64,000 bases of DNA. Origin: Nitrosomonadales bacterium (GTDB lineage: Bacteria > Pseudomonadota > Gammaproteobacteria > Burkholderiales > Gallionellaceae). The stretch lies in assembly GCA_016721605.1 (NCBI GenBank), contig JADKHS010000035.1, positions 62,001 through 126,000 of the forward strand, written 5' to 3'. Position 1 is the stretch's first letter, and each line of letters starts with the position of its first letter. Below, piece by piece: positions 8,759 to 16,525 of the stretch. The notes under the pieces were generated by a model. The model searched no databases, had not been told where the DNA came from, and was given only the letters and a program-made list of their open reading frames with translations. The position numbers and the translations under genes are program-made.

Positions 8759-9049
8759 ATGTTGGTCCGTCCTTTGCATGATCGTGTCGTTATCAAGCGC
8801 ATGGAAGAAGAACGTAAGACTGCGTCCGGAATTGTGATTCCTGACGCCGCTACCGAAAAGCCTGATCAAGGCGTAATCGTCGCTGTAGGCAACGGCAAAT
8901 ACGGAGATGACGGCAAATTACTCCCGATGTCTGTAAAAGTTGGCGATAAGGTTTTGTTCGGCAAACACGCCCGTCAGACTTTTAAGATAGAAGGCCAAGA
9001 ATATATAACTATGCATGAAGAAGAAATTATTGGCGTAATCGAAGCTTAA
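8759..9049 (+). CDS. groES: Co-chaperonin GroES
   Basis: 96 residues, the standard length. Forms the heptameric lid of GroEL. The start MLVRPLHDRVVIKRMEEERKTASGIVIPD is diagnostic, the mobile loop is EERKTASGIVIPDAAT, and the protein ends EEEIIGVIEA. A TAAGGAG site precedes the ATG. First gene of a bicistron with groEL 96 bases downstream; promoter and CIRCE element are directly upstream. Confidence 0.98.
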   Translation: MLVRPLHDRVVIKRMEEERKTASGIVIPDAATEKPDQGVIVAVGNGKYGDDGKLLPMSVKVGDKVLFGKHARQTFKIEGQEYITMHEEEIIGVIEA

Positions 9050-9060
9050 TTTCAGATATA

Positions 9061-9109
9061 CGGTCTTTCCTGCCCTTCGGCAGGATGAGGTGACCTTCGG
9101 TAAAGACCG
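9061..9109 (+). promoter_or_regulatory. Nested hairpin between groES and groEL
   Basis: Outer arms CGGTCTTT (9061-9068) and AAAGACCG (9102-9109) enclose CCTGCC-CTTC-GGCAGG (9069-9084), a stable UUCG-like tetraloop stem. It stops about 35 bases before the groEL ATG and could act in mRNA processing or stability. Confidence 0.5.
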
Positions 9110-9145
9110 AAGTGAAGAAACCAAATAACTCTAGGAGAAAGAAAC

Positions 9146-10810
9146 ATGGCAGCAAAAGACGTGAAATTCCATGATAGTGCACGCAGTAAAATGGTTGCAG
9201 GTGTTAACATTTTAGCCAACGCGGTTAAAGTAACTCTTGGCCCAAAAGGTCGTAACGTAGTGTTAGAGCGCTCTTATGGCGCGCCCACAATCACCAAAGA
9301 TGGCGTGTCTGTCGCTAAAGAAATCGAACTGAAGGATAAGTTCGAGAACATGGGCGCGCAAATGGTCAAGGAAGTAGCTTCTAAAACCTCTGACGTAGCG
9401 GGTGACGGCACAACTACTGCGACCGTGTTGGCACAATCCATCGTACAGGAAGGCATGAAATTTGTTGCTGCCGGCATGAACCCGATGGACCTAAAGCGCG
9501 GTATCGATAAAGCAGTCTCTGCTGTCGCAGAGGAACTGAAGAAGCTGTCCAAGCCTTGCACTACCTCTACTGAAATCGCTCAAGTTGGTTCAATTTCTGC
9601 CAACTCTGACACCAATATCGGCAAGATTATTTCTGACGCGATGGACAAGGTAGGAAAAGAAGGTGTAATCACCGTTGAGGATGGTAAATCGCTCGATAAC
9701 GAACTTGAATTGGTCGAGGGTATGCAATTTGATCGCGGCTATCTGTCACCATATTTTATTAACGACCAAGAGAAGCAAAATGTAGTGATGGATAATCCCT
9801 ACATTTTATTACATGACAAAAAAATCTCCAATATTCGTGATCTGTTGCCGCTGCTGGAGCAAGTTGCCAAGGCAGGTCGTCCGATGTTGATTATTGCTGA
9901 AGATGTAGATGGCGAAGCGCTGGCCACTTTAGTGGTGAACAACATCCGTGGAATTCTGAAGACAGTTGCGGTTAAGGCTCCAGGCTTTGGCAGCAGGCGT
10001 CAGTCCATGCTGGAAGACATTGCTATTCTGACTGGCGGCACCGTGATTGCCGAAGAAGTAGGCTTGTCTCTTGAAAAAGCTACTCTGGCCGATTTGGGTC
10101 AAGCCAAGCGTATAGAAGTGAACAAAGAAAATACCATCCTTATTGATGGCGCAGGTAATGAAGAAGCAATCCAAGGCCGCATCTCCCAAATCTCCAAACA
10201 GTTCGAAGAGGCAACCAGCGATTATGACAAAGAAAAACTGGTAGAACGTAAAGCCAAGCTGGCTGGCGGCGTAGCGGTGATTAAAGTTGGCGCTGCAACT
10301 GAAGTTGAAATGAAAGAGAAAAAAGCACGCGTGGAAGATGCACTGCATGCGACCCGTGCGGCAGTGGAAGAAGGAATTGTTCCCGGCGGTGGTGTCGCAT
10401 TGTTGCGTGCCAAGGCAGTAGTAGCAAAATTGAAGGGAGACAACCATGACCAAGACGCGGGCATTACCATTGTGCTGCGTGCCATGGAATCGCCACTACG
10501 TTGCATCGTGGATAACGCAGGCGACGAGCCTTCGGTAGTAGTCAACAAGGTGTTGGAAGGCAAAGGCAACTATGGCTACAACGCCGCGAGCGGACAGTAT
10601 GGCGACATGTTGGCAATGGGCGTGGTTGATCCTACTAAGGTTACCCGTATCGCGTTGCAAAATGCCGCTTCTATCGCTGGCTTGATGCTGACTACTGGTT
10701 GTATGGTGGCTGAGTTATATGAAGAGAAGCCTGCTGTTGATTTGGGTGGTGGCGGTGGTGGTGGAATGGGCGGTATGGGCGGTATGGGCGGTATGGGTGG
10801 GATGATGTAA
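9146..10810 (+). CDS. groEL: Chaperonin GroEL
   Basis: 554 residues. Forms the double heptameric ring that folds proteins in the cytoplasm with ATP and GroES. Visible marks: GPKGRNVVLERSYGAPTITKDGVSVAKEIEL at the start, the ATP-binding DVAGDGTTTATVLAQ near residue 87, the apical substrate-binding region, the chaperonin signature around ARVEDALHATRAAVEEGIVPGGG, read here as AAVEEGIVPGGG, and the flexible Gly-Gly-Met tail. An AGGAGAAAG site precedes the ATG. Co-transcribed with groES. Confidence 0.98.
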   Translation: MAAKDVKFHDSARSKMVAGVNILANAVKVTLGPKGRNVVLERSYGAPTITKDGVSVAKEIELKDKFENMGAQMVKEVASKTSDVAGDGTTTATVLAQSIVQEGMKFVAAGMNPMDLKRGIDKAVSAVAEELKKLSKPCTTSTEIAQVGSISANSDTNIGKIISDAMDKVGKEGVITVEDGKSLDNELELVEGMQFDRGYLSPYFINDQEKQNVVMDNPYILLHDKKISNIRDLLPLLEQVAKAGRPMLIIAEDVDGEALATLVVNNIRGILKTVAVKAPGFGSRRQSMLEDIAILTGGTVIAEEVGLSLEKATLADLGQAKRIEVNKENTILIDGAGNEEAIQGRISQISKQFEEATSDYDKEKLVERKAKLAGGVAVIKVGAATEVEMKEKKARVEDALHATRAAVEEGIVPGGGVALLRAKAVVAKLKGDNHDQDAGITIVLRAMESPLRCIVDNAGDEPSVVVNKVLEGKGNYGYNAASGQYGDMLAMGVVDPTKVTRIALQNAASIAGLMLTTGCMVAELYEEKPAVDLGGGGGGGMGGMGGMGGMGGMM

Positions 10811-10840
10811 TTGTTGCGATTCATTTACCACTGAATCTGA

Positions 10841-10871
10841 CAAACCCTGCCTTGTGCAGGGTTTGTTTTTG
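10841..10871 (+). terminator. groESL terminator
   Basis: CAAACCCTGC (10841-10850) pairs perfectly with GCAGGGTTTG (10856-10865) around CTTGT, followed by TTTTTG. Confidence 0.9.
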
Positions 10872-10962
10872 AAATCTGCAAACAGTAACGTTGGCATTGC
10901 TATGTAGTATGCCTTATCTGAGGTTATCCAATTCTAAGGTTTCTTAAATTGCATTTTGTCGT

Positions 10963-10968
10963 TATAAT
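10963..10968 (+). promoter_or_regulatory. -10 element of the tRNA-Phe promoter
   Basis: A perfect TATAAT 14 bases before the tRNA start, followed by GC-rich sequence as is common for stable RNA promoters. The -35 region is weak (TTCTTA type). Confidence 0.5.
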
Positions 10969-10982
10969 GCGCACCTTCGCAT

Positions 10983-11058
10983 GGCCTGGTAGCTCAGTTG
11001 GTAGAGCAGTGGATTGAAGATCCTCGTGTCGGTGGTTCGATTCCGCCCCGGGCCACCA
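10983..11058 (+). tRNA. tRNA-Phe (GAA)
   Basis: 76 bases with encoded CCA. The acceptor GGCCTGG pairs with CCGGGCC (one T-G pair), the D arm is GCTCAGTTGGTAGAGC, the anticodon loop TTGAAGA gives GAA, and the T arm is GGTGG-TTCGATT-CCGCC. The anticodon stem GTGGA/TCCTC contains one T-T mismatch, and position 37 is G where bacterial tRNA-Phe normally has A; both are odd. Confidence 0.95.
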
Positions 11059-11095
11059 AATTATAGTTTTAGGTGTTCCTGAAACTTCCCATATA

Positions 11096-11126
11096 CCCCC
11101 ACTGCATAATGCTTTAGGGGGTTTTT
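11096..11126 (+). terminator. Terminator after tRNA-Phe
   Basis: CCCCC (11096-11100) pairs with GGGGG (11117-11121), with GCA/TGC pairing inside the loop, followed by TTTTT. Confidence 0.75.
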
Positions 11127-11258
11127 AATGCCTGAACATTCCCTTACTATTCTTTGCTATCCACAACAATTAACGGGGATATATCTGGCGGTATCTGACA
11201 TACTGTCAGCAGTCGATGCCGCCAATTAAGTAATCGTGGCACTTACAGCGATAGAAAT

Positions 11259-12245
11259 TATTGACTCCGCAGTTAAATATTAAACTTAATTGATGATACC
11301 TTGTCAGATTGTGCATGGAACGACAAGACGGAAGGACACTCCCGATGCAGGCCTTAGCCGAAAGGCGCAGGCGTGCAGTCAAACTTCGGGAAAAAGGGAT
11401 GCGGGTGAATGACGTTGCGCGGGAGTGTGAGCTATCGCGTGGCACGGTCATCGCTGCGCATAAGGCATATTGTCTGGGTGGTTGGGCGGGGATGGCATTA
11501 AAACCACGTGGACGCTCTACGGGAGTGGGGCGAAGATTGGCTGCTGAACAGGAGCGTGAAGTTCAGAAACTTATTCGCGACAAGACCCCTGACCAGATAA
11601 AGATGCCTTACGCCCTGTGGAGTCGCACGGCGGTGATGGAATTGATCGGGCAACGGTTCAAGATAAAGCTACCTGTCCGGACTGTCGGTACGTATTTGGT
11701 GCGCTGGGGATTTTCCCCCCAAAAGCCGATAAAAAAAGCTTATGAGCAACGCCCGGTCGAGGTGAAGGCATGGCTCGATAACAGTTATCCGGTGATTGCT
11801 GAACGCGCTAAAGCAGAAGGAGCTGAAATCCACTGGGGAGATGAAATTGGATTGCGCAGCGATGACGTGCGCGGACGTTCTTTTGCACCCAAAGGAAAAA
11901 CACCCGTGGTGCGGGTCAACAGTAAACGCGAGAACGTGGGACTTATCTCCACTGCACTACCAAGCTAGGTCAGATGGGCATGCTCAAACGAAACATCAAG
12001 ATGAGATTGAAGTATTTTACCTGCCGAGTTACAGCCCTGAGTTGAATCCAGATGAAATGCTGAATGCCGATCTCAAACAGGCAGTAACAACCAAGGCACC
12101 TGCCCGAACAAAGGGGCAACTTCTCAAGACGACTACCAGTCACATGCGCAAGCTACAGAAATCACCCGAGCGTGTAAAAAGCTACTTTGAACATGCGCCT
12201 GTAAAGTATGTGGCTTAAGTTCAACAATTTGTTGCCGGATCAATA
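11259..12245 (+). mobile_element. IS630-family insertion sequence, internally deleted
   Basis: Imperfect terminal inverted repeats of about 30 bases (21 matching) lie at 11259-11288 and 12216-12245; both outer ends read TA, as expected for the TA target duplication of IS630. The transposase between them has lost its middle. About 990 bases long, shorter than an intact element. It landed between the tRNA-Phe terminator and the bolA-like gene. Confidence 0.8.
11315..12218 (+). pseudogene. IS630 transposase, deleted and frameshifted
   Basis: The N-terminal part (frame of 11315) has a helix-turn-helix (LREKGMRVNDVARECELSRG) and the first catalytic Asp in HWGDEIG. At about 11955-11970 the frame is lost. 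The remainder, in another frame from about 11975 to 12218, begins at HQDEIEVFYLPSYSPELNPDEM, whose third catalytic Glu lies in PELNPDE. The intervening section with the second catalytic Asp (the DN-x-H-H region, roughly 50-60 residues) is missing, so the enzyme cannot work whatever the frame. This is a true deletion, not just a base-calling error. Confidence 0.85.
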
Positions 12246-12250
12246 GTATG

Positions 12251-12325
12251 AAAAATGAGCGTTACCTTTCTTTAAGTTTGATGACGAATTCGACACCCAG
12301 ATCAAACTCGGTAACGCTCACTTTT
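12251..12325 (-). terminator. Large two-part hairpin, terminator of the bolA-like gene
   Basis: Outer arms TGAGCGTTACC (12256-12266) and GGTAACGCTCA (12310-12320) and inner arms AGTTTGAT (12275-12282) and ATCAAACT (12301-12308). On the minus strand the stem is followed by TTTTTCAT. It begins only a few bases outside the IS630 right end. Confidence 0.55.
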
Positions 12326-12401
12326 ACAAGTGCATTGTCAGATCAGATTAAGACTAGTTCATATTAGCAGTTGGGTCTTGAATCCGTCCTGTACTAAACA
12401 T

Positions 12402-12730
12402 TCACGCTTGACGATTCGGGCGGTGTTTTGTTTTTAAACTGTCAACTGCATGAACGGGAGCTGCATCCCCGCCATCAAATGAGCGATCGCACTGTATACC
12501 ATCCGCTGACTCTCAAGCATGTTCTTGCCGGCAAATGCAGGCGATATCACATTAATGCTAAAGTGCCCGCCACCGCCACTAACCTCGGCCTGTGAATTAG
12601 GGATTTGTCGCTCAATTGCTTCTTGTAGCGCGTCAATGACGGAGCCTTTAAAATCAGTGGTGTGGCAAGAGATGGTTATATCCTTAAAAAATATGTAAGT
12701 TGTATAGAAGGGTATTAAAATATCGGTCAA
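12402..12730 (-). CDS. BolA-family protein (frameshifted near the end)
   Basis: BolA-like proteins pair with monothiol glutaredoxins in Fe-S and redox regulation. The core is recognisable: VSGGGGHFSINVISPAFAGKN, then RMVYSAIAHLMAG with the conserved YSAIAHLM helix. The 98-residue frame ends MQLPFMQLTV at 12434, but one base shift near 12450 gives PVHAVDSLKT, the expected family ending, with a stop at 12402-12404. The start is unclear: the family-like part begins at VIDALQEAIERQ (about 12637), and the 30 residues ahead look non-coding; no good ATG with a ribosome site lies close. I give the longest frame. Confidence 0.65.
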
Positions 12731-13307
12731 ATGCCGCCACCCCGAATAACAAAGGGTATAGACATTGTTGAACTATCATTGACTAATCTACGATTGTCCG
12801 AGCTGTAAAAACTATAATGGCAACCACTAGGCTATGCTTGGTGACTCTAACATTTTCTTTACATTTCACGCAAGTAAAAGCCTTGTCCAGTGTAATATGA
12901 GACTAAGAAGGGCTAAACAACAATAAACAACGACGTACTTAAACTAGTCGACTAACTAGTGTTTTCCTTCAAAATCGAAAACAAAAAATACATGCAAGTG
13001 CTACCAGGCAACTTTATCTTGCCTAATTTTTTTGTTTTATGTATAGATAATAGGAAAGAATTTAATGTGTAACCAGGAAGGTTATTGCACAGGACAGAGA
13101 AATAACTCAATAGCGCACCTGTTGGTTACCCGCCCCCGCCGGGGGCGGTTATTAAAAAATATATTTGGTGTAAAATATCCAACCTTGTCACAAGGTACTT
13201 TTGATAGTGCGATCCACAACTTCAACATTTATGGTTTTAGCATTGATCCTTAAACTAGATCATCGTTCTAGTGTCGGCAAGCCTTACACCTACTGGACGT
13301 TGACCAA
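12731..13307. other. 577-base gap with one terminator-like hairpin
   Basis: No gene recognised. AT-rich, with a hairpin at 13130-13148 described separately. A short plus-strand open frame (13065-13253) crosses that hairpin and shows no family features. Confidence 0.3.
13130..13155 (+). terminator. GC-rich hairpin
   Basis: CCGCCCCC (13130-13137) pairs with GGGGGCGG (13141-13148) around GCC, followed by TTATTAAAA. No recognised gene ends just before it. Confidence 0.45.
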
Positions 13308-14138
13308 ATGAAATGCGCGCGTTGTAAAAGCATGAACGTGCGTCATTCTTCGTGGAAAAAAAGCGAAGACCACATGAACCATTTGCTTTATGCGCCGTAC
13401 CGTTGCCGTGACTGCAAACATCGATTCTTTAAATTCAGTGGGTTTTTCAAGCTTTCTGTCACTGCCACCTTAGGTTTGCTTGCCTGCGTAGGTTTTCTTA
13501 TAACGATTTATCTACTATCTAAACCTGACCCTACCATCACTGCTTCACTCATCGCCCATGAAATAAAGCCAAGCAGAACACTTATTCTTGAAAAAGCAAA
13601 TCAGGGTAACGCAGATGATCAATACGCTGCAGGACTTATGTACATGCCCGGTGGCGAATTCACAATAAATTACAAAGAAGCGCTGAAGTGGTTTGATCTA
13701 GCCGCCAAACAGGGGCATGCAGGGGCGGAGTTCAATCTTGGTCTGCTTTATAGAAACGGGCGAGGTGTATTGCAGGACTTCACCGCTGCTGCTCAATGGG
13801 TTGAGAAAGCAGCCCACAAAGGCCACCCTGAAGCCCAGTATCAACTGGGAACATTATACAAAACCGGTGAAGGCCTCCAACGTGACCTGATGCAGGCTTA
13901 CGTCTGGTATAACCTCGCATCCGCACAAGGCTATGAACCCGGCATTTCTGGGCGAAATAATGTGGCAAATCTCATGAATGCAGCTGAAATACTAAAAGCG
14001 CAAACTTTGTCGCGGAATTTCAAACTAACGCCGGCCAGTCATGGTGAAGACAAAACGCTTGCGGTGAACACCGAAAATGTTACAAAAAAAGATATAGTTG
14101 ATACAAGCACAAAACAACCCCCGCAACCAGGCAGCTAA
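13308..14138 (+). CDS. Zinc-ribbon, membrane-anchored Sel1-repeat protein
   Basis: 276 residues. The N-terminus is a zinc ribbon with two Cys pairs (CARC at 3-6, CRDC at about 36-39). One membrane segment follows at about 50-70 (SVTATLGLLACVGFLITIYLL). Then come three Sel1-type repeats of about 36 residues, visible by DDQYAAGLMY, AEFNLGLLYRNGRGV and AQYQLGTLYKTGEGLQRD; the tail is Ser/Thr/Lys-rich and likely disordered. The topology suggests a cytoplasmic zinc ribbon and a periplasmic repeat domain, perhaps a scaffold. Sel1 repeats bind proteins; no partner is indicated by neighbours. The ribosome site is weak. Confidence 0.65.
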   Translation: MKCARCKSMNVRHSSWKKSEDHMNHLLYAPYRCRDCKHRFFKFSGFFKLSVTATLGLLACVGFLITIYLLSKPDPTITASLIAHEIKPSRTLILEKANQGNADDQYAAGLMYMPGGEFTINYKEALKWFDLAAKQGHAGAEFNLGLLYRNGRGVLQDFTAAAQWVEKAAHKGHPEAQYQLGTLYKTGEGLQRDLMQAYVWYNLASAQGYEPGISGRNNVANLMNAAEILKAQTLSRNFKLTPASHGEDKTLAVNTENVTKKDIVDTSTKQPPQPGS

Positions 14139-14240
14139 TCTAGGTAGCTACCCACATGCAAAAAGCCTTTGCAATCACTTATGGATGTGGTGTTGACACT
14201 TCAAAATTACAAAATTCAAAATTTTTAACAAGTACTTCTA

Positions 14241-15605
14241 TCAAATTTTCTGTGCCACTTCTCGTACGGCTTGTGCGATAGTCTCCGCCCAATGCCGCAC
14301 TTTTTCGCCATCCTCACCTTCCACCATCACACGCAACAACGGTTCGGTTCCAGAAGGCCTCAGCAATACTCTACCACAACCATCGAGCGCCATTTCGGCA
14401 GCCGTCACCACTTCACGTATGCTGGCATGCGCTGAGTAATCAGCCCCTCTGGCAACTCGCACATTCAGCAATATTTGTGGATACATTGTCAAATCTGAAA
14501 CAGCTTGAGCCAGGGTCTGTTGATTAATGCGAAGTGCGTGCAATACTTGCAAGGCAGAGATGATGCCATCACCCGTTGTGTGCCGATCAAGACAAATGAT
14601 GTGGCCGGAATTTTCTCCACCCAGTTGCCAACCTTGTTGCAGCATCGTTTCCATTACATAACGATCACCCACCTTGGCGCGCGCGAAGGGTACGTGCATG
14701 CGCCGCATGGCATGCTCGAAAGCCAGATTAGTCATTAGTGTTCCCACCACCCCGCCCTTAAGCGTACCCTGCACATGGCGGTGTTTGGCAATAATGTAGA
14801 GAAGCTGATCACCATCGTACAAACATCCTTCCGCGTCCACCATCACCAAGCGGTCACCGTCACCGTCGAGGGCAATACCCAGGTCGGCATGATGATCTTT
14901 AACGGCTTGCTGCAAATTGGCCGGGGCAGTCGCGCCATAACCAGCGTTGATATTTTTACCATCCGGTTGCACACCGATAGCTACAACATCCGCACCCAAC
15001 TCATGGAAAACATGTCGGGCAATCTGATAGCAAGCACCGTGCGCGCAATCCACCACCAATTTCAGGCCGCGCAGATCTAAATCATAAGGAAAGCTACTCT
15101 TACAAAATTCAATATAACGGCCTGCCGCATCTGATAAGCGCTTGGCTTTACCCAGCCTGGCCGAAGGCATGGTTTCTATCGATGTTTCCAGCCTCGCTTC
15201 GATGGCGTACTCCGTTTCATCCGCCAACTTGCTGCCTTGGCTGGAAAAAAACTTGATGCCATTATCCTCGAACAAATTATGCGACGCGGAAATCACAATG
15301 CCAGCCTGCAAACGTAATGCACGAGTTAAATAAGCTACTGCAGGCGTTGGCACCGGTCCGGCCAGATAAACGTCTACCCCAGCGGCAATCAAACCCGCCT
15401 GCAAAGCCGATTCAAGCAGATAGCCAGAAATACGCGTGTCCTTGCCAATCAGTACTCCAGGATTTTCACCCTGTGATAAATGCCAATCTGCGGAAGCCAG
15501 CACTTTGCCTGCGGAATAGCCCAGGTGCATAACAAATTCCGGCGTAATAGGATATTCACCCACCCGTCCGCGCACACCATCCGTGCCAAAAAATTTTTTG
15601 CTCAC
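14241..15605 (-). CDS. glmM: Phosphoglucosamine mutase
   Basis: 454 residues. Converts glucosamine-6-phosphate to glucosamine-1-phosphate for peptidoglycan and LPS. The start KKFFGTDGVRGRVGEYPITPEF is typical. The phospho-serine loop is GIVISASHN (Ser about 108), the metal loop is ALDGDGDRL, the sugar loop GGENSGHII, and the phosphate loop RPSGTEPLLRVMVEG. The start overlaps the folP stop by four bases, giving the conserved folP-glmM pair downstream of ftsH. Confidence 0.97.
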   Translation of the reverse strand: MSKKFFGTDGVRGRVGEYPITPEFVMHLGYSAGKVLASADWHLSQGENPGVLIGKDTRISGYLLESALQAGLIAAGVDVYLAGPVPTPAVAYLTRALRLQAGIVISASHNLFEDNGIKFFSSQGSKLADETEYAIEARLETSIETMPSARLGKAKRLSDAAGRYIEFCKSSFPYDLDLRGLKLVVDCAHGACYQIARHVFHELGADVVAIGVQPDGKNINAGYGATAPANLQQAVKDHHADLGIALDGDGDRLVMVDAEGCLYDGDQLLYIIAKHRHVQGTLKGGVVGTLMTNLAFEHAMRRMHVPFARAKVGDRYVMETMLQQGWQLGGENSGHIICLDRHTTGDGIISALQVLHALRINQQTLAQAVSDLTMYPQILLNVRVARGADYSAHASIREVVTAAEMALDGCGRVLLRPSGTEPLLRVMVEGEDGEKVRHWAETIAQAVREVAQKI

Positions 15606-16429
15606 AAGTCGACTCCTTTCACAGCATTCAAAACTTTCAAAGCATCTACTGTGGCACGCACATCATGCACGCGCACCATGCATGCTCCTCGCATTACTGC
15701 CAGCAACGCAGCCGCTACGCTGGCATGTACACGGTGCTCTACGTCTTGGCCAGTAATTGTCCCCAACATGGATTTACGTGAGATCCCGGCTAGTAGTGGT
15801 ACACCCAGCACAGAAAATTCATCCAGATGCCTTAATAGGGCGAGATTATTCGCCAAAGTTTTATCAAAACCAAAACCCGGATCAACCATGATGCGTTCCC
15901 GCACAATACCTGCCTTTTGCGCGGATAATATACGTGAACGCAGGAATTGAAGTACTTCTGCCACTACATCCTGATAGTGCGGTTGCTGCATAGTCTGGGG
16001 TGGGCCTTGCTTGTGCATCAGGCACACCGCTGCATCGCTTGCAGCTACAACGGCCAGCGCATCCGGTTGTTGCAGCGCGTTGATGTCATTGATCATACTC
16101 GCTCCTGCCGCCAATGCCGAGCGCATCACTTCTGTTTTATAGGTATCCACTGAAAGAGGAACCGGGACACCGTGCAAGCCTTCAATCACCGGCATGATGC
16201 GATCCAACTCTTCCTGCGCGCTGATCGATAACGCACCGGGACGCGTGGATTCACCGCCTATATCAAGTAGATCAGCACCCTCTTGAATCATTTGGTGCGC
16301 ATGAACTAGTGCTGCATCACGTTGCCAATGATGCCCGCCATCATAAAATGAGTCGGGGGTGATATTGACGATGCCCATAACCAAAGTGCGGGACATGTCC
16401 AGCTTGAATGAGCCACAGTGGAGAAACAT
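15602..16429 (-). CDS. folP: Dihydropteroate synthase
   Basis: 275 residues. Joins p-aminobenzoate to dihydropterin pyrophosphate in folate synthesis, the sulfonamide target. The TIM-barrel signatures are present: VMGIVNITPDSFYDGG, LLDIGGESTRPGA, VSVDTYK-like LSVDTYKTEVM, INDINALQ, DPGFGFDKT and the C-terminal RVHDVRAT. About 97 bases downstream of ftsH and overlapping glmM, so probably one ftsH-folP-glmM transcript. Confidence 0.97.
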   Translation of the reverse strand: MFLHCGSFKLDMSRTLVMGIVNITPDSFYDGGHHWQRDAALVHAHQMIQEGADLLDIGGESTRPGALSISAQEELDRIMPVIEGLHGVPVPLSVDTYKTEVMRSALAAGASMINDINALQQPDALAVVAASDAAVCLMHKQGPPQTMQQPHYQDVVAEVLQFLRSRILSAQKAGIVRERIMVDPGFGFDKTLANNLALLRHLDEFSVLGVPLLAGISRKSMLGTITGQDVEHRVHASVAAALLAVMRGACMVRVHDVRATVDALKVLNAVKGVDL

Positions 16430-16525
16430 GCAATTAGGTAAAGGTAAAAAATAAAAAGGGAATTAGAAATATCTCGAGGCGCCAAAATATGCCGCCCCTT
16501 CCCTTAAATCATCCTTCTCAGTTTT

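Noticed and set aside
9929..10453. 174-codon minus-strand open frame inside groEL
   Set aside because: It is exactly antisense to a highly conserved gene, has no family features and no ribosome site.
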